A program made the translations under genes and the position numbers. A stretch of 64,000 nucleotides of DNA from Rhynchopus sp. YZ270_cl-10 (taxonomy: Eukaryota > Euglenozoa > Diplonemea > Diplonemida > Diplonemidae), in NCBI GenBank assembly GCA_964035575.1, contig OZ037847.1, positions 310,001-374,000 on the forward strand, given 5' to 3'. A model generated the notes under the pieces. It was not told where the DNA came from. It made no database searches and saw only the letters and a program-made list of their open reading frames with translations. Below are positions 33,213 to 43,700 of this stretch, piece by piece. The stretch's first letter is position 1, and every line of letters begins with the position of its first letter.

Positions 33213-33614
33213 TCACATCCAACCAAGCTCCTTCATGGCCCAAGGTGCGTTCCAGATTTTGGTCATTCCGATGATTTTGTTGGCATCGTTGAACTTGATG
33301 ACGTAGACGTAGTGGGAGTTTGTGGTTTTGTTTGTGGGCTCGCAGGGTCCGGGGCCAGTGTGCTTGCCAGTGAAGGTGGCGAAGAAGGACACCGACTTGC
33401 GCTCCTCATCCACACCGACGTGGTGCAGCTCGTACGAACACCCAGGGACTGTCGCGTCCCCGAACCCCTTCATCCACTCTGTGTACTTAGCCAGGGTTTT
33501 GATGTCTGCAATCGGCTCGGACTGCGCGGTGAACGTTGCATCCTCCGTGTGGTACTCCGCACAAGGCTTTCCTGTCTCACATGCAACAAAAAACGCGTTG
33601 GCGGTGGCCAGCAT
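33213..33614 (-). CDS. SnoaL/NTF2-like small protein, copy 1
   Basis: 133 residues. The layout fits the NTF2-like superfamily: an N-terminal helix with an alpha+beta cone fold (ANAFFVACETGKPCAEYHTE), a DATFTAQSEPIADIKTLAKY segment, then alternating strands (SYELHHVGVDE, SVSFFATFTGKH, SHYVYVIKF) and the final KIIGMTKIWNA strand. Known members include isomerases, cyclases and carrier-like proteins. The fold does not fix a reaction, so no function is assigned. A second copy differs only at residue 4 (Thr here, Ala there). The flanks have diverged by indels of 200-400 bp while the coding part has not, which suggests selection or gene conversion. Confidence 0.87.
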   Translation of the reverse strand: MLATANAFFVACETGKPCAEYHTEDATFTAQSEPIADIKTLAKYTEWMKGFGDATVPGCSYELHHVGVDEERKSVSFFATFTGKHTGPGPCEPTNKTTNSHYVYVIKFNDANKIIGMTKIWNAPWAMKELGWM

Positions 33615-34182
33615 TGTTGGAAAGTGTCCTTTTTTTGAAATACTGTCTGAAGATGGATGGTGGAAAGCAGAGGAAAGGGAGAAAGGGAGGTGAAATTACA
33701 AAGGGGGTTGTAGCAATGTTCATTTTTTTTGGAGGCAGTTGTAAGGAGGGTTTTTTGGAATCAGCAAAAAAACGGAGAAGTTTTGGGGAGGTTTCTATAA
33801 AAGAATTAAGGAAGAAAGACAAAATACAAAGCCCTCTCTTCATCGCAGAAACACTCTTGAAACATTTTTTTTTTAAAATTGCAAGACGTCTAATAAAAGT
33901 ACTGCAAGCAACGAGCAACATTTTTTAAAAATAGAAATCCGTGACTGGCCAGTAACTTAGAGTCCAGATGTCACACAGACAGTTCTCCATCCCCTCGTTG
34001 TTTGCATAATTGTTGGAGCAATCCCACAATCTGTGCCTCGTTTTTTAAAGCAATAGGGGGGAAGTGGGTTTCGTTCGAATGAAATCAAAAGAATAAAAAA
34101 GGATTTTTGAAAAGGAAAACAATAAGATGCGCCTCGCTGTGTGTGCACAATACTTATCGAAAAAGAAAAAAAGGGTTAAGTA

Positions 34183-34213
34183 GATGACAACCCACACCTC
34201 TGCTGTTGTCACC
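34183..34213 (-). repeat. H1 hairpin copy
   Basis: Minus strand: GGTGACAAC / GTTGTCATC, nine contiguous pairs including the G-U, loop AGCAGAGGTGTGG. Its duplicate at about 46822-46851 has lost two pairs. Confidence 0.75.
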
Positions 34214-34387
34214 TTTAGAATCAAAAAGGAAGGCCGCTAAACAGAAACGCTGCTCGCAATTTGGCGAGACAGACGGTCGCTAGAACGGCACAAACGTTAA
34301 AACCAATCATATGCTCCCATTCTAAGCGAAAGCACACAATGACGTTCAAACACGATACATGCTAAAACAAAAAAGCAAAACCTAGAA

Positions 34388-34418
34388 GGTGGCCCTAAGC
34401 CTCTCGTGCTTAGTCACC
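34388..34418 (-). repeat. H1 hairpin copy
   Basis: Minus strand: GGTGACTAAGC, ACGAGAG, GCTTAGGGCCACC. The outer pair is G-C here (CACC) where most copies have G-U (CATC). Confidence 0.8.
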
Positions 34419-34791
34419 CTAAGGTAAAGTGCGAACAGTACCAGAGGAATGTGGACAGTTCATAAATAATTGGGAAGCCTCAAAGTGCTCAGACAAGACA
34501 CAAATAAGCTCGGGGAGAAAAAAACCGAAACCTCACCTGACACGCTGTCTGACGATATGCGCAGACCAGAATGAATATGAGGAATGTGGCTGCCAAAAGC
34601 AGCTGACGTTTCCCCACACAGGATGGTGTGGTTACAGCAAAATTGGAAAATATTTGAAAACAAAAAATATACTTTCAATTCTTTCAGTACAAGACATCAC
34701 AACCCTGAACAAACAAAATAGGAAAGATACATGACGCATATGGTTCTGTTGCTTTTGGGATGTATGAGGTTCCTTTGGGGAAACGAAAAGT

Positions 34792-34831
34792 GAAGTTGAT
34801 AACATGCACACACCTTGGCAGGCAGGCACGT
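34792..34831 (-). repeat. H3 family copy with replaced stem
   Basis: Minus strand: closing arms CGTGC / GCATG in place of AGTGC / GCACT, tail TTATCAACTTC. The duplicate is at 47432-47471. Confidence 0.65.
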
Positions 34832-35786
34832 ACCATCAAAACAAACGAGAGTAGGCCAATGAACGACACCTGCTCGCAATTTTGTGCGAGACAGGTGGTC
34901 GTTAAGGATTGACACACACGCCAAGCAATATGAATGCCCAGCACGACAAATTTTGTTGAGCTGTATATAGGTGGGGGGAAGGGAGACATGATGATCATCA
35001 AGTGACCGAAGCGATCTAGCCTCCTTGACAATCAACAGTGATTTCTCTTTTGGTAGGATGCATCTCACGGGGAAACACTTGAAAGAATTGTTTCATATAC
35101 ATTCTTTTTCTAAAAGAAGTTTGAAAGAAGAAAACTTTCTTTTGAAAGAAGGGGATGTGTCTTTGCTGTACACACCCATCTATACAAAGGGGCTAAAATA
35201 TATTTCCAAACGTTTTCCGTAAAACACCAGCCCAGTCCAACACACGCATCCAAAGAGAAAAGAAAGAAAACTCGAGAATGGATGACACCATTCAAGCGTT
35301 CTGGGAGTACATTTGCACCCTCCGGTAAGAGACTGAGATCAAAGCTCTGTTCTGTCCGGGTATGCAATCATTCTCCGGGCATGCATCTTTCAAACTGTCC
35401 CCAATGGTGTATTATTGGCCAAACATGACCATTTGTGGTACAGCCACTGAATTATCCCCACCCAACTCCAACTCGCCTTGTTTTGGTATACCTGACCCTG
35501 GTAGTTGTTCTAACCTTACACAATTATCAGGTCCAGCATACGCTGCTTTCTGTCATTCACATGGATCTGACAATTGCGTTTTTTGAAGAAAAACAGGGCA
35601 GCACATCAATGAATCATGAAAGTTCAAAGCGCAGTGTGGGAAGAAAACTTGAAAGATGCATATGGCTCTGCTTCTGTGCAGATCTAAAACAAAAATATTT
35701 GAGAAATGATTTTTGAGTCTCGCGGCTCAATCATCAAAAGGGGCATAAGTACGCACAACTGGGGAGAAAAAAAAGACAAGGTTATA

Positions 35787-35814
35787 GGATGACTCTCAGC
35801 TTCTTGTAGTCACC
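35787..35814 (-). repeat. H1 hairpin copy
   Basis: Minus strand: GGTGACT / AGTCATC, seven contiguous pairs, loop ACAAGAAGCTGAG. Confidence 0.7.
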
Positions 35815-36089
35815 TTTAAGTTATAGTTCTTGAAAGATGGGTGCACCCTGTAGGAGCACAAAAACCTAAAAAGAGTGATGCGAAGTCCATAAAGGATACA
35901 ACCACATTAATGAGCGTACTCAGTAAATGTAGGTACACAAAAAATTAAAAAAAAACTTCGCAAAAAAGAAAAATGGGGGTTTTCCTTCGTCTTGGAAAAA
36001 CGGTGTGTATCTAGTAGGGTTGTAATGCTATCGCTAACCATCACTTCAACGCTAAGTGAAGTAATCGTGAAAGCTCTGCATATTTTTTT

Positions 36090-36366
36090 GTACCGACCCT
36101 CCCCCGTGAAATTGTCCCCCCCTCCGACCCCCTTGAAATTGTCCCCCCTGGGAGAAAAAGTGAGGGGGGGACAATATCACGTATGGCAAAAGGGGGGGAC
36201 AATTTCTCGTACTGTAGGGGGGTGGCCGTTTTGGTGTGAAGAAGGGGGAGCAAAGGCTGTCCCTGCGACTCCCTTGAAATTGTCCCCCCCTGCCTTGAAA
36301 TTGTCCGTAGGGGCAAAATACCGGTTTTTTTTGGGGGGGGACAATTTCACGGGGGAGGGTCGGTAC
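36090..36366. mobile_element. 277-bp miniature TIR element
   Basis: Terminal inverted repeats of about 32 bp start GTACCGACCCTCCCCCGTG and are mirrored at the right end, with 7 T on the left and 7 A on the right extending the symmetry. Four internal copies of TTGAAATTGTCCCCCC-type blocks occur in both orientations. No clear target duplication and no coding capacity. Confidence 0.78.
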
Positions 36367-37562
36367 AAAAAAAGAGAAAAATAAGTTGACTTGAAATGCA
36401 GAGCCTCCGCTCGTGTACTGTGCAGTACGAAACCATGATGCCCCTACTATTTCAAGGTTAACATCTTGAAAAACGGAAGACAAATGGACCTCATGACACA
36501 CTTCAAGAGAACAGTTTGTAAGACGACGCAAACCTCATACAAAGTCATTTAACCCTCTTTAAAGAAACTAGCAAACCCAGCTCTGATCTTCATCTACAAA
36601 GAAACACACCATCTCACAAAAGCGCCCCACTTTTTTTATTATTTCGCAATACTGTAATTTGATACAGTGCTCCAAAAAAAAAATTGGCGGGTTTTTTTTA
36701 CCAAACATATTTGAAGCACTGTAGCTATCGGAAGGGGGGAAGTACGGGCGAGTAAAAGTAGAAAGATATAAAAAGGGAGTGAGTATGTAAAAGAAAAAAA
36801 ACGTTTCGTTTTTGACCGCCCCAAAACGATATTCAGAAAAAGGGTGGTCTGGCATTCAATTCAGGGGATGTGCTGGGGGGGGGGAAAAGTTGTGCACGTT
36901 TGTTCAGGAAAGATGGCACCACCACGAAAACCGAGAGAAGCTGTACCCGAGGCAACAGCATTTTCCAGAAAAATCGCGAGTTTTTGGCCTGCGTTGGGTG
37001 ACTATAGCATGTAAAGCTAGGGTATGGATTAGCGCAGTGTGCAATCTCCACTTTTTTTTTGGGGTGGGTCCGAAAGAACACTTAACGAAAGCACACTATC
37101 AGATTGCAAGATTACCAAAAAGGGGGTGGTAGGTGTGAAAGAGAGGGAGACCCTCGAAAAGTGGAGGGAGAAAAGGTATGTGGTGCTGTCATAGTAAACA
37201 AAAAATCTTTGCAAGAAAATAAATGGGTGCGTAAGGGCAGCCGTGCTGCCCTGATTGATCTTCCCAGGCCTGAGTTAATGAAGGCGACCTACAATACGGG
37301 GGGCACAACACAAATCAAAAAAAAAAAAAGTGTGCACGCAGTAAAAAGTTCGCATACAATTGAGGTGGGGACAATCACAGAAATCATATACTACAGAGCA
37401 AGAACGGGCTGGGAAGGCAGAGAGAGAAGAGATAATACATATCGCGGTAGGTGTGAAGGCTTCTTTTGCGGCATCTGATCCCCGAATGGGTTTCTGGAAA
37501 CTAGATGACGCGACTGACATTCACTGGGAAGGTGCGAAGGGGAAAAAATCAAGATTTAAAAA

Positions 37563-37593
37563 GATGAACCTAAGCCTCTCGTGCTTAGTCACC
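37563..37593 (-). repeat. H1 hairpin, reference copy
   Basis: Minus strand: GGTGACTAAGC, loop ACGAGAG, GCTTAGGTTCATC. Inner helix six pairs, outer helix five pairs with one G-U, 2-nt bulge on the 3' side. Confidence 0.85.
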
Positions 37594-37714
37594 TTGAATT
37601 GAGGAAAAAAATGCTGGAGGGGATACGCAGACCTGAGACTCGAGCATTTTTACTCACTTTTTTGAAGAAAAACATGGTACTTTTTCCAAACGCAGATTCG
37701 GAGGGGAGAAAAAA

Positions 37715-37745
37715 GATGAGTGTGTGCCCCTCGTGCACACACATC
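37715..37745 (-). repeat. H1 hairpin copy with fully replaced stem
   Basis: Minus strand: GATGTGTGTGC, loop ACGAGGG, GCACACACTCATC. Every inner base pair differs from the reference copy 130 bp away, yet all pair, and the loop differs by one base. Confidence 0.85.
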
Positions 37746-37784
37746 TAAAAAACTGTTTTGAAAAAACAATTTTACAGGAAAGCC

Positions 37785-40700
37785 TTAGACGGCTTCCGTG
37801 TAATCTTGTACCGAGTTGCCGGCGCTGTGGCCGAGCCTGCGTCTGGATGAAAAGCTTGTCCTCCCGCTTGAACTTCCCGCACTGGAAGCGACTGAGGGGT
37901 CTGGCAACGGAAGTTGCTCCGCTGCTGCCAGACCTGCTATGGACCCTGCTGGGGTGTAGAAAGACCGTTCCCCGACGGAGACTAGCGAAAACTCGCCTGC
38001 ATCCCCTCTGGACATCGGGCTACGAGGGGACGACACGGCCATGTCTGCTGCAGGCCCCAACACCGGCATGGCCCTGGACCTTCTGACTGGCGGGCTGCTG
38101 AAGGAAACCGAATCTTCCGGCAGAGCCTTGGGCACTGCTACGCCTGCAGGGGTGTGCACGTCCTGAGGAGAGGATGACGTCTCCGCAATGGGTAGGGCAG
38201 GTTGGTCGATCTCAAAGACAGAGAGGTACGCAGCTTCATCGACAAGCTTGCCTGGCAGGTGGCGGCCCTCTTTGATGTCGCGCTTCGCCCAGAAGCTTTC
38301 TTGGACAAGACGGCGGCGGGCTTTAGAGACGTAGACGTCGCATACGAGGTCTGCAAGAGCCTTTGCAAGCACCACACCCATGGCAGCCGTCAGCACCGTC
38401 CTCGCCGTCGCAAACCCGCCATCATCAAGGTCTTCGTTGTAGTAGCCAATTCCCTGCAGAACTGTTACAACACAGAGCAGCGCGTACAGCACCATGTGCA
38501 ATGCGTTGTCACGTACCCTGCAGTAGGGACGCAGCCACCCAACAAAGACACACATCACCGCAAAGAGCGCTGCCATCCCCATGCGGAGGTGACCACACTG
38601 GATAAAGTCTGTCGTGTCTGGGACAGAGAGTGCACCGACCCCAAACATAAGGAGGAAAAAGAACACAACGAACCAGGACGCCGCCTCTGTGTACGACTTG
38701 ATTGCAGACATGAACTGGTTGTGCCACGGGTCATCGCGTTCTGTGGCCACCCATTCCCCTGGTCCGAGGAGGAACGTGCGCAGCATGTTGTTCTTGTCGA
38801 CGTCGGTGCTATACGTTGCACGGTACGGCACTGCACGGTGGACAGACCACGCTACCCACACCGGTACAGCAATGCACATCACAACCCCTGCAAGCCCACC
38901 CACAAACTGCACCAAGTTATTTGGGTACACAACAAGGTACTGCGAGACAAAGACAATGCCCTGGTACATGAACACAAAGAAGTACACCCCAACAGAAGGG
39001 AACATTGCCACCCCCTGGTACGCAAGAAGCTGCCGCAGGAACACCGACGACGTCTTCTCCACCCCCTGCGAGACACCGTACAACAGGACGGACAGCGCAG
39101 CCGTCAGTGCGGTGTTCCCAATGAGCGCCCCAAGGTGCTGGCTTCCGTCTACCTCGAGGCCCAGGGGGTTGACAGCAAAGGGGAGGTCGGCTTTGAACCC
39201 GCATTGTGGCGACCCTACGAGGGCCACTGTGGAGCCGGAGGCGGCGGCGTGTGTGCTGACCATGCCCAGTGCCGGTGTGGTTTCGACGACGGCTGCGCTG
39301 CGCACAGCTTCCGCAGAGGCAGCTGAGACAGCGATGTCGCAGCTGCCTTGCATCCCAGTGGTGCTGTCTGTGACGGTCATGCGCAGTCCCGTGTCCGAAG
39401 CAGTGTAGTGTGCGTTCCCTAAGTGCAGCACAACACCACCAGTTGTCGCGTCGTCTTCCTGACGCACAAAGTCGTCTTGTCTTGAAGCCCACACACCACC
39501 ATACTTCCCTGTGTACCCCTCGTGGCTCGTCACCGTGACAACAGAGTCGAGAGGTGTGCCCCGCTCGTTCCATGCCTTCACCCGCACCTCGTGACGACGC
39601 AGGTCTGCCTCCGTCACGCTTGCCGGGCACTCCAGCTGCAACAGCGGTACCACAGGTGTTGCCGTGCTCTGTGGCATCGCTGTGCCGGGTGAGAACGTGG
39701 TGTCAGGTGCGGCCTGGGTGGGTGCTTCCGTACCCGGGCTGAAGGTTCTCGGAGAAGAGACCGGCAGTGCCGTCCCAATTGCGGGCACTATTGGGCGCAA
39801 TGTGCGCGGCACACGTGGCGCACTTGTCACAACAGGGGATGGCGCAGCTGTGGTCGGAGGGGCAATCGGCACTCTGGAAACAGGCGCATTCGCCGGTGCC
39901 ACAGTCCTTGCCCATCTAGGCGCAAAGGTACCCACAGGTGCTTGTGTCTCGGGTGCTTCTGAAGTCGGAGAAAATGTCGGCACCTGTGCCATCGGAGAAA
40001 CTGTCGATGGCATCAGCGTGTCGGCAGCACGGGTAGCTGGGGACACTGTTCCTGGCGTCATCGTTGTAGGTGACAGTGTTACAGGTGACGTCGTTGGTGG
40101 GATTGCTGTCGCTGGCGAAAAGGTTGCTTGCGCCGGTGTCTCAGTTGCTGACGTCACTAACGGCAATGGTGTCGATGCTGCTGTTGGCAAAGGTGTGTTA
40201 GGAGACAGTGTGGGTGGTGAGAATGTCATAGGTGCCAGTGTCTCAACTGGACTTATCGGAGGAGACGGTGTCGCCGGCGGAGGGGTTAAAGGTGACTGCG
40301 ATGTGTGGGCGGGAGTTACAGGTGCAGGAGTTCTCTCGGGAGACAGTGTTGGTGTCGAAGATGCGGGAGGCAAAGGTGTAGGAGGCGACAGTGTTGCGGG
40401 TGCGAAAGAATCAGGTGCACCTGTCCGCGGAGAAGGTGTTGGTGGTGATGCTGTAACAGGGGCAGGTGTTGGCAGTACTGGTTTTACTGGAGAATCAGTA
40501 GGAGGGGAAGGTGTCACCGGACTTGCAGTCAGAGGTGACTGTGTCTGTAGCGACGGTGTCGGAGGACTCGGAGTTGGTGGTGACAATGTTGGGGGACTTG
40601 GGGTAGGTGGACTTGGTGTCGGTGGTGATGGTGTCGGAGGACTCGGAGTAGGTGGTGACGGAGTCGGCGGACTTGGTGTCGGTGGTGACGGTGTTGGAGG

Positions 40701-43700
40701 ACTTGGCGTGGGAGGACTTGGTGTAGGTGGTGACGGTGTTGGAGGACTTGGAGTAGGTGGTGATGGTGTTGGTGGACTCGGAGTCGGTGGACTTGGTGTC
40801 GGTGGTGACGGAGTCGGCGGACTTGGAGTAGGTGGTGATGTGGTTGGTGGACTCGGAGTTGGTGGACTTGGTGTAGGTGGTGATGGTGTCGGAGGACTCG
40901 GAGTAGGTGGTGACGAAGTCGGCGGACTTGGAGTGCGAGGACTTGGTGTAGGTGGTGATGGTGTTGGTGGACTCGGAGTAGGTGGACTCGGAGTCGGTGG
41001 TGACGGTGTCGGAGGACTTGGAGTAGGTGGTGATGGTGTTGGTGGACTCGGAGTCGGTGGTGACGGTGTCGGAGGACTTGGAGTAGGTGGTGATGGTGTT
41101 GGTGGACTCAGAGTCGGTGGTGACGGTGTCGGAGGACTTGGAGTAGGTGGTGATGGTGTTGGTGGACTCGGAGTAGGTGGACTTGGTGTCGGTGGTGACG
41201 GTGTCGGTGGACTTGGAGTAGGTGGTGATGGTGTTGGTGGACTCGGAGTCGGTGGTGACGGTGTCGGAGGACTTGGAGTAGGTGGTGATGGTGTTGGTGG
41301 ACTCGGAGTAGGTGGACTTGGTGTCGGTGGTGACGGTGTCGGTGGACTTGGAGTAGGTGGTGATGGTGTTGGAGGACTCGGAGTCGGTGGTGACGGTGTT
41401 GGAGGACTTGGAGTAGGTGGTGATGGTGTTGGTGGACTCGGAGTCGGTGGTGACGGTGTCGGAGGACTTGGAGTAGGTGGTGATGGTGTTGGTGGACTCA
41501 GAGTCGGTGGTGACGGTGTCGGAGGACTTGGAGTAGGTGGTGATGGTGTTGGTGGACTCGGAGTAGGTGGACTTGGTGTCGGTGGTGACGGTGTCGGTGG
41601 ACTTGGAGTAGGTGGTGATGGTGTTGGAGGACTCGGAGTCGGTGGTGACGGTGTTGGAGGACTTGGAGTAGGTGGTGATGGTGTTGGTGGACTCGGAGTC
41701 GGTGGTGACGGTGTCGGAGGACTTGGAGTAGGTGGTGATGGTGTTGGTGGACTCGGAGTCGGTGGTGACGGTGTCGGAGGACTTGGAGTAGGTGGTGATG
41801 GTGTTGGTGGACTCGGAGTAGGTGGACTTGGTGTCGGTGGTGACGGTGTTGGAGGACTTGGAGTAGGTGGTGATGGTGTTGGTGGACTCGGAGTCGGTGG
41901 ACTTGGTGTCGGTGGTGACGGTGTCGGTGGTGACGGTGTCGGTGGACTTGGAGTGGGCGGACTTGGTGTCGGTGGTAACGGTGTTGGTGGACTCGGAGTC
42001 GGTGGACTTGGTGTCGGTGGTGACGGTGTCGGTGGACTTGGAGTGGGCGGACTTGGTGTCGGTGGTGACGGTGTTGGTGGACTCGGAGTCGGTGGACTTG
42101 GTGTCGGTGGTGACGGTGTCGGTGGACTTGGAGTGGGCGGACTTGGTGTCGGTGGTGACGGTGTTGGAGGACTTGGAGTAGGTGGTGATGGTGTCGGTGG
42201 ACTTGGAGTGGGCGGACTCGGAGTAGGTGGTGATGGTGTTGGTGGACTCGGAGTAGGTGGACTTGGTGTCGGTGGTGACGGTGTCGGTGGTGACGGTGTC
42301 GGTGGACTTGGAGTGGGCGGACTTGGTGTCGGTGGTGACGGTGTTGGAGGACTTGGAGTAGGTGGTGATGGTGTCGGTGGACTTGGAGTGGGCGGACTTG
42401 GTGTCGGTGGTGACGGTGTTGGAGGACTTGGAGTAGGTGGTGATGGTGTTGGTGGACTCGGAGTCGGTGGACTTGGTGTCGGTGGTGACGGTGTCGGTGG
42501 TGACGGAGTCGGTGGACTTGGAGTGGGCGGACTTGGTGTCGGTGGTGACGGTGTCGGTGGACTTGGAGTGGGCGGACTTGGTGTCGGTGGTGACGGTGTG
42601 GGAGGACTTGGAGTAGGTGGTGATGGTGTCGGTGGACTTGGAGTGGGCGGACTCGGTGTCGGTGGTGACGGTGTTGGTGGACTCGGAGTCGGTGGACTTG
42701 GTGTCGGTGGTGACGGAGTCGGTGGACTTGGAGTGGGCGGACTCGGAGTAGGTGGTGACGGAGTCGGTGGACTTGGAGTGGGCGGACTTGGTGTCGGTGG
42801 TGACGGTGTTGGTGGACTCGGAGTCGGTGGTGACGGTGTTGGAGGACTTGGAGTAGGTGGTGATGGTGTTGGTGGACTCGGAGTAGGTGGTGACGGAGTC
42901 GGTGGACTTGGAGTGGGTGGACTTGGTGTAGGTGGTGATGGTGTCGGAGGACTCGGAGTAGGTGGTGACGGTGTCGGTGGACTTGGCGTGGGAGGACTTG
43001 GAGTAGGTGGTGATGGTGTTGGAGGACTCGGAGTCGGTGGTGACGGTGTCGGCGGACTTGGAGTGGGAGGACTTGGTGTAGGTGGTGATGGTGTTGGTGG
43101 ACTCGGAGTTGGTGGACTTGGAGTGGGAGGACTTGGTGTCGGTGGTGACGGTGTCGGTGGTGATGGTGTCGGAGGACTCGGAGTAGGTGGTGACGGAGTC
43201 GGCGGACTTGGAGTGGGAGGACTTGGTGTCGGTGGTGACGGTGTCGGTGGTGACGGAGTCGGTGGACTTGGAGTGGGTGGACTTGGTGTCGGTGGTGACG
43301 GTGTCGGTGGACTTGGAGTGGGCGGACTCGGAGTAGGTGGTGATGGTGTTGGTGGACTCGGAGTAGGTGGTGACGGAGTCGGTGGACTTGGAGTGGGTGG
43401 ACTTGGTGTAGGTGGTGATGGTGTCGGAGGACTCGGAGTAGGTGGTGACGGTGTCGGTGGACTTGGCGTGGGAGGACTTGGAGTAGGTGGTGATGGTGTT
43501 GGAGGACTCGGAGTCGGTGGTGACGGTGTCGGCGGACTTGGAGTGGGAGGACTTGGTGTAGGTGGTGATGGTGTTGGTGGACTCGGAGTTGGTGGACTTG
43601 GAGTGGGAGGACTTGGTGTAGGTGGTGATGGTGTCGGAGGACTCGGAGTAGGTGGTGACGGAGTCGGCGGACTTGGAGTGGGAGGACTTGGTGTCGGTGG

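Larger units (their letters stand above)
33615..37784. other. 4.2-kb spacer without a gene
   Basis: The first 1.3 kb (to about 34905) is duplicated at 46640-47533, minus an indel of about 390 bp at 33715-34105. The remainder holds H1 copies, one H3 copy and a miniature element (36090-36366). Frames found here are short and not conserved. Confidence 0.65.
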